Assembly (NCBI GenBank): GCA_007136585.1
Contig: SLGR01000025.1
Span: 1 to 11,033 of the forward strand
Origin: Candidatus Sumerlaeota bacterium
GTDB lineage: Bacteria; CG03; SLGR01
Direction of reading: 5' to 3'
Length of the DNA stretch: 11,033 nt
This document shows, piece after piece, positions 1 to 7,115 of this stretch. The position numbers and the translations under genes are program-made. The notes under the pieces were generated by a model. That model saw only the letters and a list, made by a program, of their open reading frames with translations. It searched no databases and had not been told where the DNA came from. Every line of letters starts with the position of its first letter. The first letter of the stretch is position 1.

Positions 1-1
1 A

Positions 2-43
2 ACGCTGCAACTTAAATACAAAGGGAAAGGTGCGTACCAATGA
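2..43 (+). CDS. Possible 3' end of an upstream gene (partial, off the left edge)
   Basis: One frame is open from the left edge to a TGA at 41-43 and would encode the last 13 residues (TLQLKYKGKGAYQ) of a protein. Its stop overlaps the lemA start in an ATGA arrangement, the same coupling seen between two other genes in this window (at 5627-5630). That arrangement is the only argument for it. The piece is too short for family recognition and could be untranslated leader instead. If real, the LemA/M48 pair would belong to a longer operon starting outside the window. Confidence 0.3.
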   Translation, partial: TLQLKYKGKGAYQ

Positions 44-630
44 GAACTTTTTTTCTGATTTTATTTTTTCTGGTTGTTGGGGGATTATTTGCGTTTATGT
101 TTTTTTACAACAAGCTTATCACCCTCAGGCACCGTTTCAGGGTTCTCTTTTCCAACCTGGAAATTTACCTCAAGCGCAGGTATGCCATCATACCGGACCT
201 TGTTTCAAACGCGAAACCTCAAATGGAAGAAGAGAGCGATATCCTTGACACCCTCCTGAGCGCAGGGAGCCGGGCCGAAGAATCTATAGAAGAGGTCTCC
301 GAACACCCCGAAGACCCAGAAATAATGGGACCCTTCATTGAAGCGGAAAAACAGGTGACCGTTTCTCTCAAAAAAATCTCGGATGCCGTCAAAGAAAACC
401 CGGCTGTAAAAGCCGACCCCACGATACTGGAGCTCCTTGATAAGATCTTTTCTACCGACAAACTAATGATTCGCGGAATCCGCGAGTATAATGAGACTGT
501 TGAAGAGTATAATGAACTCCGCAGAATCTCACCTTACTCTATCCTGGCTGAAAAGCTTAATTTACCGGAAGCTGTCTCTTTCTATACCGTAGACGAAGAT
601 AAAGAGCAGCTTGAGCCCGGAGAAGAGTAA
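40..630 (+). CDS. lemA: LemA family membrane protein
   Basis: This 196-residue protein has one N-terminal membrane segment (about residues 3-22) followed by the helical LemA domain. Family hallmarks are visible: a YN start of the domain (Y23-N24), a YLKRRYAIIPDLV stretch at 43-55 matching the family's LKRRxxLIPNLV signature, and the paired YN motifs at 150-151 and 157-158. A SPYSILAEKLNLPE segment and an FYTVDED tail near residues 180-187 follow, the usual C-terminal pattern. LemA proteins sit in the cytoplasmic membrane; their biochemical role is not settled, but they are commonly encoded beside M48 peptidases, as here (8-base gap to the next gene). An AAAGG at 26-30 lies about 9 bases before the chosen ATG. 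The acidic tail (ending EPGEE) is unremarkable. Family assignment is firm; function is not. Confidence 0.9.
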   Translation: MRTFFLILFFLVVGGLFAFMFFYNKLITLRHRFRVLFSNLEIYLKRRYAIIPDLVSNAKPQMEEESDILDTLLSAGSRAEESIEEVSEHPEDPEIMGPFIEAEKQVTVSLKKISDAVKENPAVKADPTILELLDKIFSTDKLMIRGIREYNETVEEYNELRRISPYSILAEKLNLPEAVSFYTVDEDKEQLEPGEE

Positions 631-638
631 AAAACTGG

Positions 639-2528
639 ATGGATTTTTTTGAAAGCCAGGAAGCAGCCCGCCGTAAGTCAGGGCTGCTTATCTTTTATTA
701 CGTTACCGCAGTAGTTCTTATAATTCTGGGCGTTTACACCGTATTTTCACTTCTCATTAATGCGAACGGGAACGGGTTCTGGGACCCCGCTCTTTTTCTT
801 TATGTGGGAGGGGGGACACTCCTTGTGATAGCCTCCGGAACTCTTTATAAGGTCAGCCAGCTCTCGGCCGGGGGGAGCAAAGTAGCGGAACTTCTGGGGG
901 GAAAACCTGTTGATCCGCATACTATCGAACCCGCGGAACGTATGCTTATTAACATTGTTGAGGAGATGTCCATCGCATCCGGACTTCCGGTACCTCAGAT
1001 ATACATACTTGACCGGGAAAAAGCCATAAACGCCTTCGCCTCCGGGCTTACTCCGGATGATGCCGTAATAGGAGTAACCAGAGGCAGCCTGGAGTCCTTT
1101 TCACGGGATGAGATGCAGGGGGTTATCGCCCACGAGTTCAGCCACATACAATACGGGGATATGCAGCTTAATATAAAACTTATGGGTGTTCTCCACGGTA
1201 TACTTATCATTGCCCTTACAGGATACGCCCTTCTCCGATCTTCCCTGTACAGGCGGTCTTTCGGTCAAAGGTCAAGAGACAACAGAATGCCTGTAATCCT
1301 TCTCGGCCTCGCCCTTGCCGCGATAGGATACATAGGAGTTCTTTTCGGAAATATCATAAAAAGCGCCGTATCCCGGCAGCGTGAGTACCTGGCGGATGCC
1401 GCGGCGGTGCAGTTCACCAGAAACCCCGCCGGAATAGCGGGAGCTCTTAAAAAGATAGCAGGTCTTCCCGCCGGGTCGGAGGTGCGCAGCAGCCACGCGC
1501 AGGAAGCCAGCCATCTTTTTTTCTCAAACGGCGTCAGATCAGCCTTAATGAACCTTATGGCCACGCACCCTCCGGTAAGGGAAAGAATAAAAAGACTGGA
1601 CCCGTCTTTCCGCGAAGAGGATATACAGGCGGAGAGTCTGCTGGAAGAGACCGGGGGGGCGGCAGAGGATATTTCCGGGGAAAAAAGAAGTATAAGAGTG
1701 CGCCCGGAGGAGATCCTTGCCACAGCCGGGACAATACTCCCGGAGCACCTGGAATACGCTTCAGAGGTAATCAGGAATATTCCGGATAACCTTCTGAAAT
1801 TTGCCCATGATCTGCCGGGAGCAGAGGCCGTCGTCTACGCTCTTCTTCTCAGCCGGGATGATATGATAAAGGCGGGACAGATTCAGAAAATAAGGCAAAA
1901 GACATCTCCGGAGGCTTTCAGCATAACAAATATCATATCCGCAGAGGCTTTCTCCCTGCGGGAGGAATACCGAATACCTCTCCTTGACCTGGCGATATCA
2001 TCGCTTAAGAAAGATACGAGGGAATCATACCTGAGATTCAGCTCAAATATACGAACTCTCATTGAGGCGGACGGGAAAGTATCATTGTTTGAGTATATGG
2101 TACGGACCATGCTCCTGCGCCACCTGGGCCCGGCTTTCAGTAGACCTCATCCTCCAACGGTAATGTACAGAACGCTGAGAAGCCTGAAACCGGAGTGCCG
2201 CCTGATTCTCTCTCTTCTTGCCCATTACGGTGTTGACGAAGAATCGGAAAAATCTGCCGCTTTCGCGAAGGGGGCCGGAAAAACCGGGGTTATAGACCCC
2301 GGGAGTCTTCTTCCGAAAGATAAGTGCCGATTCAAAGATCTTGAAAAGATTCTCGGAAAACTCGCCCTCACCGCGCCTCTTCTGAAAAAACAGCTGCTTG
2401 ACGCCTGTATAACCTGCGTTGCTTCCGACGGCTACATAACCGTAAGGCAGGCTGAACTCATACGGGCAACCGCAGATACCCTCGGGTGCCCCATTCCCCC
2501 GGTGCTCCCAGGAAAAATTCAAGGGTAA
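639..2528 (+). CDS. M48 family membrane metallopeptidase (HtpX/Ste24-like) with TerB-like helical C-terminus
   Basis: This 629-residue zinc endopeptidase of the membrane carries the M48 active site HEFSH at 165-169 (zinc ligands H165 and H169, catalytic E166). The likely third ligand is E249, in SRQREYLAD, about 80 residues downstream as usual. Hydrophobic segments lie near 14-40, 52-70, 180-200 and 217-241, bracketing the active site. The N-terminus MDFFESQEAARRKS matches the usual start of this subfamily, which supports the ATG at 639. The ATHPPVRERIKRL segment at 308-320 is typical of the end of the peptidase domain. Residues from about 350 to 629 are an added helical region with two acidic-loop motifs, EADGKVSLFEYM (476-487) and ASDGYITVRQAEL (595-607), resembling TerB-like repeats. 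HtpX alone is about 290 residues, so half this protein is extension. It is co-transcribed with lemA. It probably acts in membrane protein quality control, but the substrate is unknown. Confidence 0.9.
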   Translation: MDFFESQEAARRKSGLLIFYYVTAVVLIILGVYTVFSLLINANGNGFWDPALFLYVGGGTLLVIASGTLYKVSQLSAGGSKVAELLGGKPVDPHTIEPAERMLINIVEEMSIASGLPVPQIYILDREKAINAFASGLTPDDAVIGVTRGSLESFSRDEMQGVIAHEFSHIQYGDMQLNIKLMGVLHGILIIALTGYALLRSSLYRRSFGQRSRDNRMPVILLGLALAAIGYIGVLFGNIIKSAVSRQREYLADAAAVQFTRNPAGIAGALKKIAGLPAGSEVRSSHAQEASHLFFSNGVRSALMNLMATHPPVRERIKRLDPSFREEDIQAESLLEETGGAAEDISGEKRSIRVRPEEILATAGTILPEHLEYASEVIRNIPDNLLKFAHDLPGAEAVVYALLLSRDDMIKAGQIQKIRQKTSPEAFSITNIISAEAFSLREEYRIPLLDLAISSLKKDTRESYLRFSSNIRTLIEADGKVSLFEYMVRTMLLRHLGPAFSRPHPPTVMYRTLRSLKPECRLILSLLAHYGVDEESEKSAAFAKGAGKTGVIDPGSLLPKDKCRFKDLEKILGKLALTAPLLKKQLLDACITCVASDGYITVRQAELIRATADTLGCPIPPVLPGKIQG

Positions 2529-2537
2529 CCACCCGGT

Positions 2538-2566
2538 TTGATAATTTTTTCCGTTTGGATTATAAT
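2538..2566 (+). promoter_or_regulatory. Near-consensus sigma70 promoter for tRNA-Leu
   Basis: The -35 box TTGATA (2538-2543) is separated by exactly 17 bases from a perfect -10 box TATAAT (2561-2566). Transcription would start near 2573, only a few bases before the mature tRNA 5' end at 2577. One mismatch in the -35, ideal spacing and a perfect -10 are what a stable-RNA promoter looks like. Since no terminator is evident after the tRNA, the same promoter may also feed the GspE/PilB gene downstream. Confidence 0.8.
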
Positions 2567-2576
2567 AACCGCGTCG

Positions 2577-2664
2577 GCCGGGATGGCGAAACTGGCATAC
2601 GCAGCAGATTCAAAATCTGCCGGAATCTGATTCCATGGGGGTTCGAATCCCCCTCCCGGCACCA
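2577..2664 (+). tRNA. tRNA-Leu (anticodon CAA), CCA encoded
   Basis: The sequence folds into a class II tRNA. The 7-bp acceptor stem is GCCGGGA (2577-2583) with TCCCGGC (2654-2660), followed by discriminator A2661 and a genomically encoded CCA (2662-2664). The anticodon stem GCAGA/TCTGC (2604-2608 with 2616-2620) closes the 7-base loop TTCAAAA, giving anticodon CAA at 2611-2613, which reads the leucine codon UUG. The long variable arm (2621-2636) forms a GGAAT/ATTCC stem with a CTG loop, as expected for leucine tRNAs. The T arm has a 5-bp GGGGG/CCCCC stem and TTCGAAT loop. No intron or mismatch is visible in these stems, so the gene appears intact. Confidence 0.97.
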
Positions 2665-2736
2665 GCGGGGTTTAATTAAATCTGGCTCACTTATGAAAGA
2701 AACAATATTGGAGATTAAAACGCAGGGTACCAGAGT

Positions 2737-4491
2737 ATGTTCACTCAAAAAACAGGGTTAAAGGATTTTCTTGCAGGCGAGAACCTTATAGACTCCCAGA
2801 CACTTAACAGCCTGGAACTCCGCGCAAAACAGCTTGGCAAATCCCTTGAACAGATCATCGTAGACACAGATACCATACCTAAAGGGGAGTTCCTTCAGGC
2901 CCTGAGCAGAAAATGGGATGTCAAACCCGTAGACCTGGACTCCCTTGAGATAGATACCGATTCGGCCCGTCTCGTACCTGAAACAACCGCCAGAAGATAT
3001 CTGGTTCTGCCCTTTGCAAAATCCGAGACTGAGCTTTACACCGCTATGGCCAGGCCCTGGGACCTTACCGCCATTGAGGACCTGCACCTTAGAACCGGAT
3101 ACAGCATAAAACCCTTCCTCGCTCTGCCGGCGGATATTGAGAAAGGACTGGCCTCTGTATTTACCCAGGACTCAAAGCTGAGTGATTATATTTCCGGCAT
3201 AGCGGGATCCGAAACTTCCCAGAAAGACCTTGTGGAGGAGGATGATGCCAGGGAAGAGATAACGATGGAAAGGTCTGGGGACGATGAAAAACAGGCCAAG
3301 CAGCTCGCAAACGCTATCATACTTGAGGGGCTGAAGCGGGGGGCCTCGGATATCCACATAGAACCCTTTGAGACAGTGCTTCTCATAAGATACCGCATAG
3401 ACGGACAGCTCCACAAATCATCGTTTAACGTGCCAAAGAAACTGGTTAACGCCATCATAGCCCGCATAAAGATAATGTCCCGGACAATGGATATTACCGA
3501 GAAAAGAATGCCCCAGGACGGCAGGATTCAGATAACTTTCCAGTCCCGCCCCATAGAGTTCAGGGTCAACACCATTCCCACGGCTTACGGTGAGAGCTGT
3601 GTAATGAGAATACTTGACCGAACAAGCATAAAGGTGGATCTTCCCAAGCTGGGATTTCTGCCGGATACGCTGAGTACTTTCCAGGAAATTTTGAGGAAAC
3701 CTTACGGGATAATACTGGTCTCCGGTCCGACCGGAAGCGGTAAATCCACGACCCTTTACTCATGTCTGAATTACCTGATACAGGAGTCTAAAAAGAACCC
3801 GGACGGAAAAGACCGGGACGTTACCCCGAAAAAAATACTTACTGCCGAAAACCCGGTGGAGTATGACCTCGGGGAAGTCGTACAGCTTAATATCAACCCG
3901 GAGATAGGGCTTAACTTTGCCGAGGCTATGAGAGCATTCCTCAGGCAGGACCCGGATATCATAATGGTAGGGGAAATAAGGGACCGTGAGACAGCCCAGA
4001 TAGCTATGGAAGCTGCCCTGACCGGCCACCTGGTCCTTTCCACAATACATACGAACGATTCCCCTACCTCGGTATCCAGGCTGGCCGAGATGCAGGTCCC
4101 GTCCTATCTTATATCTTCCACAATTGAGGCGGTCCTGGCCCAGAGATTGATACGCATGATCTGCCCCGCCTGCAGCAGGCGCCAGGAAAAGATCCCTCCG
4201 GAGCTTCAGGAGGAGTTCTCAAAACTGGGTATTCCCGAGGATCAGATCAAGATGCGGCAGGGAACCGGGTGCAAGGAGTGCGGGGGGTCAGGGTACAAGG
4301 GCAGAAGCGGAATACACGAGCTCCTGGTTATGGACAGTGACGTAAGGGATCTGCTGCTTGAAGAGATAGCTGCAGGGCCCCTGAAAAAACTTCTTGCCCA
4401 AAAGGGTATGCGGACCCTCTGGCAGGACGGCATAATGAAAGTGGCGCAGGGAAAGACAACTTACGAGGAAATTTTAAGGGTGAGTCAATAA
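2737..4491 (+). CDS. GspE/PilB family type II secretion / type IV pilus assembly ATPase
   Basis: This 584-residue hexameric motor ATPase acts on the cytoplasmic face of type II secretion or type IV pilus machines. Order of parts: N-terminal MshEN domain (about 5-145), an acidic linker (about 160-182), the N2 domain (about 185-300, with RGASDIHIEP at 201-210), then the RecA-like core. Walker A is GPTGSGKST at 330-338, the Asp box TAENPVEYDL at 369-378, Walker B ending in GEIRD at 412-416, and the His box STIHTND at 435-441. A tetracysteine zinc motif is complete (C476, C479, C512, C515). The MshEN c-di-GMP motifs are eroded: the Arg, Gly and Gln positions are not conserved. AGGG at 2724-2727 sits 9 bases before the ATG. 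No gspF/pilC, pseudopilin or secretin gene is in the window, so GspE versus PilB cannot be decided. Its stop overlaps the next start by one base. Confidence 0.93.
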   Translation: MFTQKTGLKDFLAGENLIDSQTLNSLELRAKQLGKSLEQIIVDTDTIPKGEFLQALSRKWDVKPVDLDSLEIDTDSARLVPETTARRYLVLPFAKSETELYTAMARPWDLTAIEDLHLRTGYSIKPFLALPADIEKGLASVFTQDSKLSDYISGIAGSETSQKDLVEEDDAREEITMERSGDDEKQAKQLANAIILEGLKRGASDIHIEPFETVLLIRYRIDGQLHKSSFNVPKKLVNAIIARIKIMSRTMDITEKRMPQDGRIQITFQSRPIEFRVNTIPTAYGESCVMRILDRTSIKVDLPKLGFLPDTLSTFQEILRKPYGIILVSGPTGSGKSTTLYSCLNYLIQESKKNPDGKDRDVTPKKILTAENPVEYDLGEVVQLNINPEIGLNFAEAMRAFLRQDPDIIMVGEIRDRETAQIAMEAALTGHLVLSTIHTNDSPTSVSRLAEMQVPSYLISSTIEAVLAQRLIRMICPACSRRQEKIPPELQEEFSKLGIPEDQIKMRQGTGCKECGGSGYKGRSGIHELLVMDSDVRDLLLEEIAAGPLKKLLAQKGMRTLWQDGIMKVAQGKTTYEEILRVSQ

Positions 4492-5630
4492 TGGATAACT
4501 GCAAAGAATGCGGAAAAATCATCTTATCTGATTACAGGTTCTGCCCCAGGTGCGGGCTCTCTATTTTCGGGGATGCCCCGAAGGGAAGAGATTCAAATGA
4601 CGGGAATGAACCGGAAGGCGATGCGGCCTCAAGGTTCTTCAGCCTGGCCAGAGAACTAAGCGAGGCCGCCAATATAGACGCGCTCCTTAAAAAAATCGGC
4701 GGGGCCATAGAAGAGATCCTCTGTGCGGAACGTTCTTCAATCCTTCTGCTGGACGAGACAGGGGAAAACCTTTATTTCAAGACCGCAACAGGTGAGGATA
4801 TATTAAAGACGCTGAGACTCCCCATCGGCAAAGGTATCGCCGGGTGGATAGCCCAGCACAGGGAATCCCTTCTGGTTAATGACCCCTACAGCGACGAGCG
4901 GTTCTCTCCGGAGACCGATAAGAAGACGGGTTTCAGGACAAAATCCATAGCCGGGGTGCCTATGATATTCAACTCCCGCCTTATAGGTGTATGCGAAGCT
5001 ATAAACAAGAAATCCGGAGATTTTACCGAGAGGGATATTGAGACTCTCTGCGGGTTTTCCGGGCTGGCGGCCGTCAGCATCGCCAATCTCCAGCTCCGGG
5101 CCGACCAGAAGAACTTATACTCAAACCTCATTGAGTTTATAGTGATGGCCGCCGACTCCCTTTCCCGGCCGGAACCATCTCCCCGGGGGCACGCCTGGGA
5201 AATGGCCCGGATGGCCCCTCTTATGGGGAAAGAACTGGGGATGCCGCTTCATACACAGCAGCTCCTCCAGCGGGCAGCGCTGATACACGATATAGGTTTC
5301 CTGGGACTTGAGTACCCGGAACTGATCGGCATAAACATCGACCGCAAGCTCAACAACGATGCCAGGTACCGGCTCCACACCGTGGTAGGATCCGAGATGA
5401 TCAAAGGGATAAAGGTGATGAAGGAACTTCGCCCCTTTATAAGCTGCCATCACAGGTACCGGAACGGCGAAGGGTTCCCGGAGAAGATAAGCCCGGAGAC
5501 TATTACCCTGGAAACCGAGATAATAGCCATACTTGAGGATCTGATGCTAAAAGGAGACAAAGCCGCGATTGATCCCGGGCGGTATACCGGCGAGGTTTTT
5601 GAAGCGCTTAACAAAATAACCTCCGGATGA
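4491..5630 (+). CDS. Zinc-ribbon, GAF and degenerate HD-GYP domain protein
   Basis: This 379-residue cytoplasmic protein has an unusual order of parts. A small N-terminal zinc ribbon has two CxxC pairs (C4/C7 and C18/C21). A GAF sensor domain follows (about 46-200), with the typical NKKSGDFTERD close at 172-182. An HD-GYP-type phosphohydrolase domain spans about 205-375. In it the metal-ligand histidines look present (H234, H266-D267, H296, H320-H321) and GEGFP at 326-330 stands for the GYP loop. However, the lysine of the HDIGK motif is F270, the usual glutamate after HH is absent, and the late VAD aspartate region reads ILED with the following Y-R motif missing. HD-GYP proteins hydrolyse c-di-GMP; this one may be weak or purely a sensor. 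AAGGGTG at 4476-4482 is its RBS inside the ATPase gene, so translation is coupled to it, suggesting it modulates that motor. Confidence 0.82.
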   Translation: MDNCKECGKIILSDYRFCPRCGLSIFGDAPKGRDSNDGNEPEGDAASRFFSLARELSEAANIDALLKKIGGAIEEILCAERSSILLLDETGENLYFKTATGEDILKTLRLPIGKGIAGWIAQHRESLLVNDPYSDERFSPETDKKTGFRTKSIAGVPMIFNSRLIGVCEAINKKSGDFTERDIETLCGFSGLAAVSIANLQLRADQKNLYSNLIEFIVMAADSLSRPEPSPRGHAWEMARMAPLMGKELGMPLHTQQLLQRAALIHDIGFLGLEYPELIGINIDRKLNNDARYRLHTVVGSEMIKGIKVMKELRPFISCHHRYRNGEGFPEKISPETITLETEIIAILEDLMLKGDKAAIDPGRYTGEVFEALNKITSG

Positions 5631-6616
5631 AGGTCCCCAGGAAAATTCTTACGGCATCCGGGATTTTCCTGAGCCTGCTTTTTCTTTATTTTGCTTTCAG
5701 AAATGTAGAATGGGAAAATATTTTCCTGCTTTTCCGGGAAACAAATTATTTTTACCTTATCCCAATAGTAGTTTTCTTCTTCGCGGATTTCTCGCTCAGG
5801 GCCCTGCGATGGAAATTTCTGCTCCTTCCTGTAAAAAAATGCGGACTGTTGAACCTGCTCAGCTCTGTATTTATAGGTTTTTTTGCCAATAACCTTCTTC
5901 CAATGCGGGCCGGGGAGGTGATCAGGGCGTTTCATATCGGCATCCGCGAAAAAATATCAAAGATGAGCGCCCTGGCTTCTATCGCCGTAGAGAGAGTTCT
6001 GGACGGATACACTGTGCTCCTGGCCCTTGTTATAACTTTTTTTATCTTTCCTTTTGACCCCGCAGTAAGAAATATCCTTATCGCGGGAGCGGCATTTTTC
6101 TCCGCCTGCGCTTTTATTTTCTACTTTCTCCTCTACTGCCGGGAGCTTGAGACAGGGATACCCGGTAAGATCAGGGGATACCTGGTCAAAAACAGGGAAA
6201 AAGCTGCCTGCTCAGTGGTATCCTCTTTCATTATAGGACTGGGAGGTCTTAAATCCAGGCAGCTGCTCCCTTCGGCTCTTCTTTCCGCAGTCTCCTGGGC
6301 CCTGAACGCCCTGGTCTTTCTCCTTACAGCAAGGGCTATGGGGATCGCGATATCCTACCCGGGAGCTGCTTTTGTAATGGCGGTCACATCTCTGGGTATA
6401 TCAATCCCGTCTTCACCGGGGTATATAGGCGTTTTTGAATATTTCGGGATACTCGCTGCTACAACCATAGGAATTCCGAGGAACGAGGCGGCGGGATACA
6501 TCCTTTTCTGCCGGATTATACAGACAGGTCTTATAAGTATCGCGGGAAGTTTCTTTCTTTTAAGGGAAAATATATCTGTTTTTCAGCTGGGCAGGAGGGC
6601 TGAAGCGGAAACCTAA
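5627..6616 (+). CDS. Lysylphosphatidylglycerol synthase TM-region / UPF0104 (YbhN-AglD-like) membrane protein
   Basis: This 329-residue polytopic membrane protein has roughly eight hydrophobic segments and no soluble catalytic domain. Family motifs are in order: LRALRWKFLL at 57-66, NNLLPMRAGEVIRA at 88-101, ERVLDGYTV at 122-130, and PSSPGYIGVFEYF at 261-273. This is the flippase-like module also found at the N-terminus of MprF. Stand-alone members are generally thought to handle lipid or lipid-linked intermediates, but the substrate of this one cannot be read from the sequence. Its ATG overlaps the preceding stop as ATGA, indicating translational coupling. There is no strong RBS of its own, so reinitiation is likely. 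Its stop overlaps the stop of the convergent gene by four bases. Confidence 0.88.
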   Translation: MKVPRKILTASGIFLSLLFLYFAFRNVEWENIFLLFRETNYFYLIPIVVFFFADFSLRALRWKFLLLPVKKCGLLNLLSSVFIGFFANNLLPMRAGEVIRAFHIGIREKISKMSALASIAVERVLDGYTVLLALVITFFIFPFDPAVRNILIAGAAFFSACAFIFYFLLYCRELETGIPGKIRGYLVKNREKAACSVVSSFIIGLGGLKSRQLLPSALLSAVSWALNALVFLLTARAMGIAISYPGAAFVMAVTSLGISIPSSPGYIGVFEYFGILAATTIGIPRNEAAGYILFCRIIQTGLISIAGSFFLLRENISVFQLGRRAEAET

Positions 6617-7062
6617 TAGTTGTTTTCCAGGGCTTTTTTAATCTCTTCCTCGGAGGTTATATAGGGCTCAACCTCAAATCCGGTAAGTATTGATATAGCC
6701 GAGCATATCTCGCTCTCCTGCGGGTCGGTCATAGCGATCAGAAGGGTCTCTCCTTTTTTTTCAAACGGAACAAGCATATGCTTTTCGGCAATACTCCTTG
6801 GTATAAGCCTTGTAAGCTCTCCCGGTATATGACCGTACTCGGAAACCTTTATGTACGGATGCCCCAGCTGTTTTCCTATAAGCGATAGGAGTATCTCCTT
6901 ATCAACGTACCCCATTTGGGTAAGGACCTCTCCCAGCCTGAGTTTTGACTCCTTCTGCTTCTCAAGAATCTCTTCAAGCTGGCTGTCATCAAGAAGGTTC
7001 AGGGATTTCAGTATCTCTCCCAGGCGCTGCTTTTTAATATTTTTTTTAGACTGCGGTACCAT
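6613..7062 (-). CDS. Stand-alone MshEN (T2SSE_N) domain protein, probable c-di-GMP receptor
   Basis: This 149-residue protein is a complete MshEN domain with no ATPase attached. In the MshEN family c-di-GMP is bound by two 24-residue motifs of the form RLGxxhhxxGhhxxxxLxxxLxxQ joined by a 5-residue spacer. Here motif one runs R13-Q36 (R13, L14, G15, L23, L24, L29, L33, Q36 match; N22 replaces Gly). The spacer is 37-41, and motif two runs R42-Q65 (R42, L43, G44, G51, L58, Q65 match). The C-terminal half shows the usual pattern, with LVPF (97-100), IAMTDPQES and ILTGFEVEPYI. In-frame TAG lies four codons upstream of none other than this ATG context (ATA TAG TAT CTT ATG), so no longer start exists. 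There is no Shine-Dalgarno, and a promoter lies immediately upstream. It probably acts as a diffusible adaptor or competitor for a GspE/PilB-type ATPase; the partner is inferred. Confidence 0.85.
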   Translation of the reverse strand: MVPQSKKNIKKQRLGEILKSLNLLDDSQLEEILEKQKESKLRLGEVLTQMGYVDKEILLSLIGKQLGHPYIKVSEYGHIPGELTRLIPRSIAEKHMLVPFEKKGETLLIAMTDPQESEICSAISILTGFEVEPYITSEEEIKKALENNY

Positions 7063-7069
7063 AAGATAC

Positions 7070-7098
7070 TATATAGCAGAAGCTTTGATAAAAGTAAA
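7070..7098 (-). promoter_or_regulatory. Probable sigma70 promoter giving a leaderless mRNA for the MshEN gene
   Basis: On the minus strand the box TTTACT (plus coordinates 7093-7098) is separated by 17 bases from TATATA (7070-7075). Seven bases separate the -10 box from the ATG at 7062, so transcription would begin at or next to the start codon. This agrees with the lack of any Shine-Dalgarno before that ATG. The evidence is sequence match and spacing only; the MshEN gene might also be read through from the kinase gene 53 bases upstream. Confidence 0.5.
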
Positions 7099-7115
7099 CC
7101 CGGGCAAATTCAGCG

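Noticed and set aside
2284-2302. Perfect 7-bp hairpin CCGGGGT/ACCCCGG with a 5-base loop
   Set aside because: It lies inside the M48 coding region with no T-run after it; the bases encode a G/P/D-rich linker, so chance in GC-rich codons is enough.
2523-2550. GGGT-AACC-ACCC hairpin followed by T6 as a terminator for the M48 gene
   Set aside because: The stem is only 4 bp, the T-run begins 10 bases after it, and the stretch overlaps the tRNA promoter spacer.
2486-2761. A 91-codon open frame running across the M48 gene end, the tRNA and the ATPase start
   Set aside because: It reads straight through a well-folded tRNA gene and overlaps two real genes; it has no recognisable domain.
6607-6631. 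GGAAA/TTTCC inverted repeat at the convergent gene junction as a bidirectional terminator
   Set aside because: The stem is 5 bp around a 12-base loop and there is no T-run on either side.
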